In this document: positions 46,221 to 57,900 of the stretch, one piece after another
How positions within the stretch are numbered: the stretch's first letter is position 1
Layout of the letters: the number at the start of each line of letters is the position of its first letter
NCBI GenBank assembly: GCA_007449985.2
Contig: VIIQ02000589.1
Span: 372,001 to 436,000, forward strand
DNA length: 64,000 bases
From: Desmodesmus armatus
Lineage: Eukaryota > Chlorophyta > Chlorophyceae > Sphaeropleales > Scenedesmaceae
Direction of reading: 5' to 3'
Made by a program: the position numbers and the translations under genes
Notes under the pieces: generated by a model
The model's database searches: none
What the model saw: the letters and a program-made list of their open reading frames with translations, nothing else
What the model was told of the DNA's origin: nothing

Positions 46221-46611
46221 CTGGTTATAATGCCCTTGACTGAATAAAGCGGTCAACGAAGTTAAATATAGGCTGTGCAATGCGGTGGATGGTGCGATCC
46301 TTGGTGCAATCGCAGCGGTGTTCACAGCGTCAGCAACACCGCACGTACATTGGTACACCGACTGATTGAGCGCACAAGGATGGTGGTTAGCCCTCACACA
46401 TCAGGAAAGCTTGCAGTGTACGTTTATACAACGTCAAAAACGTATCGAACCACAGGACGCTGAAAGATGCTGAAAAGCTGTAGCAGCTGTAGCACATCCT
46501 TCTGTCTGCTGCGTCATCTTTCGCGTGCAACGTAGAAGCTCCTGCATGACAAAAGCAAGAAAACCGCATCTACAGCACGAGATAAAAGCTGCAGACCAAC
46601 CCCCATTGAAG
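46221..46611. other. intergenic region between two minus-strand genes
   Basis: About 390 bp with the methyltransferase 3' UTR and haloperoxidase-like promoter. No motif recognised. Confidence 0.35.
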
Positions 46612-49490
46612 CTACTGGTGCGACAAGCCATTGCCTGCTGCTGATGCTGCCGCTGTTGCTGCTGCTGTGCCTGCCTGCTGCTTCACAAAGAGGTAGTGCC
46701 CCACACCCCACTCCTCGCCCTCGCTGTAGTTGAACAGCTCGCTGCATGCCAAGTAGAAGAGGCGCCAGTAGACAAACCACTGCAGCGCAGAGGATGGGCC
46801 GTACACCTGAACACACCCCACACACAAGCAACAGCAGTCAGCATTCGTCAACCAGCAGCACCAGCACTTGCAGTAGGCACCAGCAGGTATAATTGTACCT
46901 GTGTTGTCAGCATCACTGACGTCCCTACCAGCACATCACTTTCTGTTCAATTTCAAGCTACTCACATAATCCCCCCCGGGCCACCCCCCACCCTCCAATC
47001 TCAAACATCCTCCCTGCCCTCCTTCCACCGCCACCACGACACACGCACACACACCCAAAACACCCCAAACCACCCCACCCACCCCACCCCACCCCACCCC
47101 ACCCCACCCCACCCCACCCCACCCACCTTTGAGAAGAGTGGCATGATTGCCTTCCTGAACCTGTCGTGGTTGACCAGCCAGGCCTCCAGTGTTCGTGAGT
47201 AGTGTGTGCCCTTGACGTACCACTGGTCCTGCAGCGCCAGGTGCTGCTGGAAGTACAGCAGCAGGTCAAGCGAGGGCATAGTGCCACCTGAGAAGAAGTA
47301 GCGCGCCATCCAGTCGGTCTCGTCCTGGACCTGTTTGAGGGGGGGGGGGGGGAGGGAAGGACAAAGCGGGGAAGGGGGGAGGGTTGTGTATTGATGGGTA
47401 GCAGGTGTTGCGCTGACGGGCATGCCAGGTGTTGTCCCAATAGTGTCCGGCCTACTTTGGTCTCTGACACAGATCAGGTCCATGTCTGTCTGACGCTTGC
47501 ATGCAACGGTCTGTGCTGCCTAGCCTACCTTATGTCATACCTTCCGCACACACCCTCATTCCGCCACTGGGTGCCATCCACCCTTCTCCAGAATGTACAC
47601 AGTATTCCACCCCCCCCCCCCCATCCCCCGCTCGTGATACAACCCCCGCACCCCCCCCCCCCCACGCTCACCTCAAAGTGGTATGGTGTGGTCTTGTGGC
47701 AGAAGATGTGCACAAACAGTGCCCCGCCAGGTCGCAGCCATGTGCTGACACGGCGCATCAGCTCCGCATAGTTCTTCATGTGCTCAAACATCTCAATCGA
47801 CACCACACGGTCATACGTGCCAGGCGCCTGCAGCCAATCAACAGCAGAAGGCAAACGTCCGCCATGGTGTTTTCAGAAGAAGTGTGATGCCACTATTATG
47901 TGCTGACTGCGAATGCTGGAAGTACTGGTGCCAACACATGACTCCATACTAAGCAACACATTTGGGGGCATGTGAGTGGAACAACTGGTCATGTGCGACA
48001 TGAGAAGGAGTGGAAATGATGGTGAAACCTGGCACCAGGTCGCAGTCGCACCCTCTAAAAGACCATACAGCGCCCACACTCCTCTTTACTCTCAATCCAC
48101 TTCTCCCCCCTGCGGTCCCCCCCCCCCGCACCCCTAGCACACAGCCACCCCCACCCACCTGGAAGTCCACCATGTCTGCTGTCAACACCTGCACATTATG
48201 CAGGTCCAGGTCCCGGGCCCGCCTCATGATGAACTCCCGCTGCGTGTTGCTGTTGCTGACGGCTGTGATGGTGCTGTTGCGGTAGGCCTGGGCCATGAAC
48301 AGCGTCAGGCTGCCCCACCCACACCCCAGCTCTAACACAGCCTGACCGTCCTGCAGCCGCGCCCGCGCACATGTCAGCGCTGCAGGACACAGCACAGCAC
48401 AGCACAGCACAGCACAGCACAGCATGGCAAGTGAAAAAAACAGAAAACATAGCAGACAGCGGTGACTGGCATCAATTCAAGTGCCCTGCAGCCGTGATCA
48501 TGCATACGTCAGCGCTGCAGGACACGGGGCATGGTGGGGGACAGCGCAGGCAGTACAGCACAGCACAGCACGCAGCAGAGCATGGCATGGTGTTTGATTG
48601 ACAGACATCAACAACACTTATCCCCAGGGTTGAGGCCAGCATCCTGTTGGTGGCTGCCGCCCACTATTGCATCTGCCTGCGACATGACAACCTTTACCAC
48701 GAGGTGCACGCCTTGCGGTGCCGGGCGATTTCAAGTGGGTGGCCTGTCTTTTGACAGGACAAATGGACACATCGCTGCTGCCAAGCTAGCCAAGCGGCGC
48801 CTGCCAGCTGCTATGTATGTACTGCTGTGGAGGGTAAAGTGGTGTGTCAGGCCTTCAATGCACCGACATGCAATCACGTCAAGAAGAGCCTACTGTCGCT
48901 GCACCAAAAAGATCCCACCAGCAAGCCTGCAACTGTGCACACTCTCTGCTGCTGCAGCACTGGTAACCTGACCCTGCACCCACCCAGCATGTTGTGCTCT
49001 GCTTCTGCCAGTGTGTTGCGTGCACTGTTGTACAGGCAGCTGCTGTACTTCAGGTGGGGGCCCAGCACCAGCACAAAGTAGTCAGTAGGCACCTGACAGC
49101 ACACACAAGCACACAAACATCCACAATGCATTGCTTTGCAACTATCATAGTGAGCATGGACAGCTGTGACGCCATAGCAAGCAAAGAATGGTTTCTTGGC
49201 ATGGACTGTAACAGCATGGGTGCAGTTCAGTGAAGTTCAAAGACTGCTCTGCTATCACGCTATAGAGCCCCCTTGTGTGCTGTCTTCCTGAACAAGGGCC
49301 AAGCAGTTGTCTTTTTGACGTGATGTTTTTCAGTTGCCGTACCTCGTAGTGTTGCTCATTGGCTGTTGCTGTCTGCACTGCCACAGGGAGGCACTTGAGC
49401 TCCCGCACAAACGCCATCTTGCGCTCAAGCTGCTGCTCCACACTGCCACCCAGCTGCAGCAACCACGAATCAAGCATGGAGTGTAGTGGC

Positions 49491-49556
<66 letters not shown>

Positions 49557-50237
49557 CAGCAGCAACCAGTGTTGACAACGAAGGACACACGCCGGTGGCA
49601 TAGTGAAGGGAAGCCGGCAGGGGCGGGTGAGTACACATGTGCATTCATGGGCTCAGAATGAGCATTGGTGGCTAAGCTAACTTAGTGAGAGAGTAAGTAG
49701 GTTGGGTTGAGACTGACTGGCTTAGTGTGCTTGTTGGATTTGTAGATCAGGTGAGAATCAAGAAAGGCTGAGCAACAGGTGGCTGTGATAAACCACCAGG
49801 TTGCTGGCTGTGCCCAGACGCCAACAGCTGCCCGGCCCAACACCCTACACTGTTCATTGCCCCAGATATGCAGGCGGCACCCAAGGCACTGCCAGGGCTG
49901 TTGATGGCAGCTGCTTTGGCGGCTGACAGCGCTGACAGCCACTCACCGAGAGGAGCCTGACTTTGAGCAGGAGCCTTATGCACCGCCTCAAGAAGAAGTC
50001 AGGGACCACATCCAACTCCACAAACCACATCTGCACATACGGAGGGCAATGACATCACGAAGGGGCAGTCCTGAATGCTGCAGCCGTTTTTACCAGGTGT
50101 GCCACTGCTTTTGAAGTGCTGCCAATGCTTACCACAGCCCTAAACACCAGGTTAACGACAGCACCCAGCCCCAGGAGGTCGTAGATATAGCTGTATATGC
50201 GCAGGAGCGCCTGCCAGGCATGATGTACCATCCCCAT
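46612..50237 (-). CDS. CFA-synthase-family SAM methyltransferase (coclaurine N-methyltransferase-like)
   Basis: Eight exons on the minus strand: 50237-50133, 50030-49947, 49453-49343, 49092-48984, 48379-48159, 47827-47672, 47330-47127, 46806-46612; 1185 nt, 394 residues. SAM-dependent methyltransferase of the cyclopropane-fatty-acid-synthase family: VPTDYFVLVLGPHLKYSSCLY, motif I VLELGCGWGSLTLFMA, SNSNTQREFI, VQVLTADMVDFQ, YDRVVSIEMFEHMKNY and WLRPGGALFVHIFCH. The WMARYFFSGGTMPSLDLLL segment and C-terminal WFVYWRLFYLACSELFNY are those of the plant and algal coclaurine-N-methyltransferase-like branch rather than bacterial CFA synthase; real substrate unknown. The last about 20 residues are Ala/Thr-rich. 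Intron 49454-49946 contains (GCA)22 near its acceptor, and the intron upstream of the motif I exon has a decayed copy of that exon's start. Head-to-head with the cyclophilin gene, 268 bp apart. Confidence 0.88.
47071..47126. repeat. (CCCCA)n minisatellite at a splice donor
   Basis: About ten CCCCA units (with CCCA variants) ending directly at the donor of exon 47330-47127. On the gene's strand the intron starts GTGGGTGGGGTGGGG and continues as G4T repeats. Confidence 0.85.
48389..48424. repeat. (AGCAC)n pentanucleotide repeat
   Basis: Seven or so AGCAC units just upstream (gene strand) of the motif I exon acceptor at 48379/48380; a shorter run recurs at about 48555-48572. Confidence 0.8.
48483..48530 (-). 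repeat. decayed copy of methyltransferase motif I exon start
   Basis: CCCTGCAGCCGTG...CGTCAGCGCTGCAGGACAC repeats the true boundary at 48346-48390 (TCCTGCAGCCGCG...TGTCAGCGCTGCAGGACAC), 135 bp away. The copied exon start has a stop codon in the exon frame, so it cannot replace the real one. Confidence 0.75.
49491..49556. repeat. (GCA)22 trinucleotide run
   Basis: Twenty-two uninterrupted GCA units in methyltransferase intron 49454-49946, about 37 bases from the 3' splice site. It is not coding after splicing. Confidence 0.9.
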
Positions 50238-50505
50238 TGTGGATAGATTAGGGGTGGCTGTGTCACCCCTGGTGATCTGACAGAAAAGGAAAACGGTCAC
50301 AACAGCAGCTCATGCATCGAAGGGCATCAAACCATACGTGCTGTTGTTTTGGGAGCAGTTGGGGCTCGTGCGCGAAGACGTCAAGGCTGAGCTGAGTCAG
50401 AGATCACACATCTTCACACCTGTTACTTGCAAATGCACACCAGAAAGAACAGCAGCACATGCAGCACTTCTTTCAGGAGATTGTTTCAATATCAATGTTG
50501 CAGCC
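50238..50505. promoter_or_regulatory. divergent intergenic region (methyltransferase / cyclophilin)
   Basis: 268 bp between head-to-head start codons, the tightest divergent pair here, so a shared promoter is likely. No known element recognised. Confidence 0.45.
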
Positions 50506-53500
50506 ATGGCTGTGCTGCTCGAAACCAGCAAGGGCGACATTGTCATTGATCTGTTTGTTGAGGATGCCCCCATGACATGCGAGAACTTCTTAAAGCTCTG
50601 CAAGTGCGTCTGCTCCATCCATACCTCCTAGTTAGATATGTTGTATCCTCAGCTCCTCATCATACACTCTCCTTGGCAATTGCAGGGTGAAGTATTACAA
50701 CAACAGCCTCTTTCACAATGTTCAGAGAGACTTCCTGGCACAGACTGGAGACCCTTCAGGCACTGGCAAGGGCGGTGACTCGATCTATGGGTACGTTATC
50801 GTTATTCTAAGCAGCAGCATTTTTCATGGGAGGTGGATGCAGCCTGCAGCAACCCGGCGGCAGCAGCAGGCAGCAGCAGTCGTATGACGCTTCACAGCTG
50901 CACGTCCGATCCTGACTGTCCTTGAGGGCTTTCAAGCTGAGTAGCTGATTGTTTGCAACATGCGCAAACTCTCACAGACTATTCAGGTGCCCTTGGCCGA
51001 TGTGCTGTCTGTCTTCAGGATGCTGTATGGCTCACAGGCTCGCTTCTTTGATGACGAGATATCACCCAAACGCAGGCACGGCCCCAAGGGCTGTGTGGGC
51101 ATGGCCTCAGCAGGCCCCGACCTCAACGCCTCACAGGTGGGAGCAGGCTAAACACAAGCAGCAGGCAGCCAGCACTCCGCACTCTGCAAGCCCGGGGGGG
51201 CTGGGGGGGGGGGGGGGCGATTCCGCCATGTCCGCCCCTGATCCTTATGTCTCTCCCCCTCCCCTCCCCCCTTCCTTCAGCTCCTGCTCTATCCTTATCC
51301 TGCCTGCAGCTCTGTAGTGGTGCGTTGGCGTGCAACCCCCCTCCCCAAGCTGAGGCGTGTTGTGTAGACCGAGTCCTATATCATGGCATGAGCACCACCC
51401 CTCAGCCCTGTGCTGACGAAGCCTGTGCTACCCTGTGCCATGCTGTGTCGTGCTGTGCCGTGCTGTGTCCTGCAGTTCTACATCACTCTGGGTTCAGAGC
51501 TGAGCAGCCTTGATGAGAAGCACACACTGTTTGGCCAGGTGTCTGAGGGGCTGGATGTGCTGGAGTCACTCAACGAGGTGCCAGTGGATGCGCAGGGCAG
51601 GCCCATGCAGAACATACGGTGAGGGGGGGGTTGTACCATATCTGCGGGGGCCAAACCTCGCTTGGCTATCGGCAGGGAGAGGCTGCAGCCACAGCGGCAC
51701 CAGCAGGAGGTGTAGACGTGTCCAGCAGCAGGAAGCAACAATTGCACCAGCAGCAGTGCCACAATGGCAGGTTTGGTGTGGGCTATGGCCTTCGTGCAGG
51801 GATGCGCAGCTGCAGTGGCGGGGGAAGTGGCTGCAATTGTCTTGTGGGCCAGGGTTGTTAGCAGGAACACAGATTGGCCGTACACATTGGTGACATCAGG
51901 GTTGATAGTAGGAACAGTGGGTCACCACGCACAGGATGTGGCAGCAATGGTACCGACTGTATCAGCAAGAAGACGCGTAGCAGCGCTGACGTGGCATCTG
52001 AAAGCATCATATTACTAGGGTTGCAGGTGTCGTGATCCTTCTGCCTCTGCTACTGCCCCACCTCCTTCACAAGTCACAACCACATCGTGTCACCACAGCG
52101 AACAGGAGTCCTCGCATCTGCCATGTGTGCAGACCCACATTATGTTCATATTTGACGTGATGTGTGTGTGTAGAAACAGGAAGTGCATCCCAAATTCATC
52201 CATCCAATGTTGCCACATTGTCTCCCTGCAGGATACGCCACACCATTGTGCTGGACGACCCCTTTGAAGACCCACCACAGCTGGACACCATCATGCCTGA
52301 CGCCTCACCACCACCAACCTTCGAACACGTAAGCAACAGACAGGGGCTAGGGCACAGCCACATACAGGGTTCAGGGCAGGGGCCACATACATGCTTCAGT
52401 GTGGCAGCCACAGCAGGGTTTAGGGTGGGGGTTGGAGGTCGAGACCTGAGGGTGTTGGGTGCAGCACATCCTCACTGAGTGATTGGGGGCTGCTTTGAAT
52501 ACAAAAGCATGCAAGGCAACCTTTAGTACAGGATTGGGCAGCCATCACACAGCCCCTGGCCGCTATTATCACCTAGCTGGTCGCTGACTTTGTCTCACAC
52601 ACCTGCAGTATCACTTCAGTATATCCCCCCCCCCCTCGATGCCTGCTCACACCCATCTTACCCCTGCCCTGGATGCCACTCCCCCCCTCCTCTCCCGTCC
52701 CCTGTCCTGCCCTTGCCTCTCTTTGTTGTGTTTCAGGGTGGCCGTCTGGAGGAGGACTGGGTGCCTGAGGCTGATGACAGGCCAGAAGAGGAGATAGAGA
52801 AGGAAGCAGCACAGGCAGAAGCCAAAAACAGGTATGGCCAGGAAGCTGAGACAGAAGAACATGTCGAGCTGTGCTGTGCTGTGCTGTGCGTGCTGGGCAT
52901 GCTATTCACCTAGGCCACAGCTGCAGCTAGGCCTGCATGGAACATAGTGCAATTACATGCAACAGAACTACTGCCTACGACTTCTTGTGTCTCAGCTCAG
53001 CACAGCCGGTACATGCCCCAAGCACCCTCACAATGCTCGTCCCCCAGCTTATCAAGCAGCAATCAAGAACCTGCATGTGCCCCGCCCTAAATTCCTGCTT
53101 GCCGTCCTGCAGGGCTGTAGTGTTGGAGATGATCGGTGACCTCCCTGAGGCTGATGTGAAGCCCCCCAGCAACATGCTGTTTGTGTGCAAGCTCAACCCA
53201 GTCACTACAGAGGAGGACCTGGAGATCATTTTCAGCAGGTGGGGGAGACAGGTCATGGGTGTGATTATGCCGCTGGGAGACAGACCACACAACATAGCAA
53301 GCAGCACAGCAGCGGGGAGACAGCACACACAGCATAGCAAAGAGCAGCACAGCATAGCTTAGTGCACAGCAGATGGTGTCACTTGCACTCTGTTGGTGCT
53401 TGGTAATTTGGCAAAGGGTTGGGCCGCGAGGTGTATGAAGTCAGAAAGGGCTGACAAACTGGCATATGCTGCTCTGGCATCCCATCCTCGTTGTCCTGCC

Positions 53501-54915
53501 AGGTTTGGCAACGTGACGTCGTGTGACATCATCCGGGACCACAAGACTGGTGACTCGCTGTGCTACGCCTTCATAGGCTACGACAACGACCAGGCCTGTG
53601 AGGCAGCTTACTTCAAAATGAACAACGTGCTCATCGACGACAGGTGCGTCATTGGTTGTGTGTGTGGGTGTGGTGGTGGTGGGTGGGGGGGGGGGGGGGG
53701 GGCTCACCTGCAATCTACAGTGTGTGGAATGTAGGAGGTGTTTGTGCTGGCCTGCAATAAAGCACAACAAGGCAACCAGCGGCTGGCTGCAGCTGTAGCG
53801 TGGGCTGATGCATGTTGGTTCTTCTGGTGTGCCTTGCCTTGCTTTCAGAGCAATAGGACACCGTCTGTGCAGTCTCGGCCAGGTGGGCTGCAGCACTGTC
53901 CAACATCAAAGTTATTGCGGCCGCCGCTGCCACCTGCTGCTGCCGCGCTGCTAACGCTGTTCCTGTCTCACCCCCTCACCCCCCTACCCCCCCCCCCCTT
54001 GACCAAAACAGGCGCATCAGGGTTGACTTCAGTCAGTCCGTGTCCCACATCTGGAAGCAGTTCAGGCGGCACGGCAAGGCGGGCGGCAACGCCGGCACTG
54101 CCGCTGAGGCAGACGCACACGAGAGGGGCAGGCAGGGGCAGCAGCAGCAGCAGGGACCTCCCTCCTCACGCTACATTCAGCTGGGCGCTGGGGGGCAGCG
54201 GGACAGAGGCATGCTGTTTGATCACGATGGCGAGCAGCCATACCAGCAGCAGCATGTGCAGCCCCCGCCGCAGCAGCGGGTCGGGAGCAGCGGCAGGAGC
54301 GGGAGGAGCAGCTGCACAGGCCAGGTAGTGCCAAGCGCAGCCGCAGCCGCAGTCGGGGCAGGCAGCGTAGCGCGAGCAGGGAACGCAGCAGGAGCAGAGA
54401 GCGCAGTAAGGAGCACAAACACAAAAAGCACAAGAAACAGCACAAGCATGAAAGGGATTACGACAGGGAGGAGCGGTCACCGGAGCGTAGTAAGCCCCGC
54501 AGTGGTCATGGATATGATGAGCGGCAAGGTACAGGGGGCCGCGGGGATGGGGATGGTGGTCAGGGCAGCGGCAGGGGCAGCAGCAGGCAGTATGCAGAGG
54601 CAGCAGGCCGGCCCGGTCATGATGACAGTACCCGCAGGGAAGGGGGTGAGGGCAGCAAGGGCAGAGGGTATGAAGGGGACAGGGCCAGAGGCTCTGGCGG
54701 GCACAGAGAGGACAGGGCAGCACGTGATGGAGGCAGAGACAGGGACAGAGACAGGGGTGGGTATGACCGCTATGACCGTGCAGAGGGGGCCGCAGCAGGG
54801 AGGGTGATGGCTACCGCGGTGGAGGCGGCAGGGGCAGGAAGGCAGCAGGGGTGACAGGGACAGGGACAGAGACCGGGGCGGGAATGAGCGCAGCAGAGAC
54901 CGCGACAGGCGCTGA
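50506..54915 (+). CDS. cyclophilin with RRM and RS-rich tail (PPIL4 / CYP59-like), with three probable consensus frameshifts
   Basis: Nine exons: 50506-50603, 50686-50790, 51019-51136, 51476-51618, 52232-52328, 52737-52831, 53113-53238, 53503-53643, 54012-54915; about 609 residues. N-terminal peptidyl-prolyl isomerase domain ([77 protein letters not shown]), then an RRM ([40 protein letters not shown]), then an Arg/Ser/Asp/Lys-rich tail ([32 protein letters not shown]). CYP59/PPIL4 proteins act in the nucleus at the transcription-splicing interface. I see no CCHC zinc knuckle after the RRM, so it is closer to PPIL4 than to plant CYP59. Read without correction, the last exon leaves the RS frame near 54280 and stops at 54807; the RS frame returns after single missing G bases near 54280, 54787 and 54841, and ends at TGA 54913-54915. 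Confidence 0.87.
53685..53702. repeat. G18 homopolymer near a donor
   Basis: Run of 18 G about 40 bases into intron 53644-54011 of the cyclophilin gene. A C run of 12 (53987-53998) sits just before the acceptor of the same intron. Confidence 0.9.
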
Positions 54916-57900
54916 GACACTGCGCCGAATCATCAGTTGTTGGTAAGGCATGCAATGGCTGTGTACTTCCGTCTCATCATCATCATCATTACACGTGTTT
55001 CCGGCCAGGTTCATTGCGCATGCAGCATGCGCAGGGGTGTATTGAATTAGTCAAAGCAGATGGGGTCGTGTATCACTTCATGCTGGGGTGGCATGTTCGC
55101 ATGTGAAACAGTTTCAGTGTGGAACGCTGACGTAGGGTGATTCAGCCACTTTCTTGCGCTTCAGCTTGCCTTGATGCCACATTCACTGTAGGTACCCTGT
55201 TCCCACAATCTTCAAGCTAGACTTGGACTCCTAGCCTCACCACGAAGTTGCTTACAAGTAGCACAGGCATCGTGACAGTGTTGACTGTTCACCTTACAAT
55301 GGGCTGGCAGCCAGCAGAAGCATGTGGAAAACTCCATCAGGCATCGGCAGGATAGATCTGCCTATGGCTCCGCCAACACTGATGGTGTTCTGATCAACAT
55401 CCCCTGTGCCACCCCCTGCTTGAATTCGACAAGCAACCATAGTGTGCTCACATACATCCCAGGCTGCAAGGCCACTGGATTGCCTTCCTCTTGTATCAAA
55501 CAAACGTCAACCAAGTGGGTTGAACAGTGCTCCAAGAAAGTACAGATGCTTCGAGAATTAACAGCCCTCATTGTCAAGTGACAGTACCATCAGGCAGCTT
55601 GGCAGAAAGACACACCCCCATCTCCAAAGATACATCACCTGCCCAACATTCAACCCCTGCTTATGCTGCAACACAGCTGACAGCAGAGACAACCGAAAGC
55701 ACCACATCTGCATTTCAACACTTTGTACGGTAAAAACTTGTGTTGCCCAGCAACGCAACCACAGGGCACCATCACTGAAAGCCTTTTCACATTTCCTTTG
55801 TTTCATTTGTCATGGTGGCATTAGTCAGCATGTGCCGCCGCACCCATGATGTGCCCACTGGGCTGGTGTTAGTGGCAAGACGGCCTACAAAACCGGGGTG
55901 TGCAGATTTGCACGACGCTCACGGCACAGCAGCCGCCAAACGCATCCCTCCCCCATGCATGGTGCACATGCAAGTGCCAACATGCCGTGGTGAGGCCCCT
56001 GAAGGCACACTTAGTGGGCATGATGCACAGACTCGCACACAAACCTGCGGCACAGCAGCCGCACAACGGACTGCTCCCCCGTGCATGGCATATGGGAGGA
56101 TGACAACAAATGTTGACAACAGTGCATGCCAACTAAGACCACCATATACCGGAAAAATCCTGTATCACCGCCATGCAAGACAATGCCAGCAACAGCTGTG
56201 TGCGAGGGTGTGAGAAGACTGCTGCGTGGGCCCATAACACAACCCTCTTGAGGCACAGCTGGTGCCTCAGTGATCTGGGTGGTCACCGCAGGAGAACAAT
56301 GAAGCTCACTGAGAAGAGCCCTGGTGAATACTTCCTCTTACCACCGGTCCTGGTCACCAACCCTTAGGATGATAGATAGCACATACATCTGGCAGTTGAA
56401 GGGTCACCCCACAACGCGTCATCACAGAGTATGATTTGCCCAGACAGGCAGGAATTGCATTCAAAGGCCAACACCTTGCGGACCCTGATCAACACACAAC
56501 GCCTCAACACTGGCATTGCGCAATACAGGCCACTTGCACGCAGCTGGCACGAAATAGGCCCAGAGCGCGGGCTGACATTGCAACACAACGGGTTGTGCTG
56601 CTCAGCTGAGCTGGCTAACCATAACAAGTTATGTTGACAAGTATCGCCAGCAAGTTCATGCGCAACAACAACCACAACAGCAACAAGAACAATCTACTCA
56701 TTGGCAAAACCGATCCCACGAAACAAAGCCTCGGGGAGTCTCACAGCCCCCTTTCTTTGAGAGGGGGTTGAACCGCTTCTCAGCCACATCACAACATATG
56801 CAAGACACCAGGAACGTGTTGATGTGAAAGCAGCCATCGCATACCCAAACAGCCCAGGCTACCAGGCCAATGTGGAAAAACCAAGCGTGACCAACTGCCT
56901 TGGGCCGCTGCTTATGTGGTCAGGCTAGCGCCCAACCCCAGCCCTTTGAGACAATGACAAGCACAAGGCTTTCAGACTCCAACCTTGTCAAGGACAGCTC
57001 AAATTGGGATTGAGGAGGATCAGTGCTCAGATATCGCGAAGGGATCTGGCCCCACCCTTCTCACTGTCTGTGCGCCGACACGAGCTGTAAGCCACAAGGT
57101 GAGCGGCTCCAGCACAGTGCGCAATGCGTGTTGGCCCGTCCACATGGGAAGGAAAAGCAAAGCAACCATCAGAGGTGACACGCACCAAACTTGAAGACCG
57201 GTTCGCCACCGGCCCCAGGTTCAACATCATACACCGGGTTGGAGAACGCGGTGGGAAACTGGTGGTGAGGATAGTTCTCAACACCAGGCCCAGCTTGAGA
57301 GACGAAAGCAAGAAGCTGGTGGGGTCCTGAAGCGCTGTCAGAACCCCAACACCTGGGTGACATGAAGCACTGCACTGCCAAACACACCAAGCTGCTGACA
57401 GCATGGTGTGACCTGCAGGCTGGTGCCATAAGCATGAGCTGAACCTGCTGTGACATACGTGTAGTGCTGCGGTGGCATACGGGTTCTGGTGTGCTCCTGT
57501 GCAACTGTGCAACTGTAACGAACCTCCATTGAACCACACAGGAGGACCGCACCACCCATCCGTCCATGGACCTGTCTGTCACAAGGACGACCTTGCAAGG
57601 GGAGCACAATGAAGGAGCACAATAACAAGCAGCTCATGCAGCCACTGATCAAAGGGCAAAACGAAAGCCAAATCAAGCATGTGGGTCTCTACCACGACAG
57701 CACCGATGCGCCTAGGGGCGCAAGGGAGATGTCGTTACTGACAGGCCAACACACACACCCTCCCCTCAAACTTGGAGGGATTGATGTTGAGTATCAACAC
57801 AAAGCCAGGTGCCTGGTGCTCGTCTTTTAGACCCTGTCCCTCCGCCCGTTGTTCCCTCCACTCTTCTCCCCCTTCACAACAATTGCATATCTGCCAGTTC

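Noticed and set aside
49145..49648. Poly-Ala/poly-Ser protein at the (GCA)22 run
   Set aside because: The run is in an intron; only 49343-49453 is coding.
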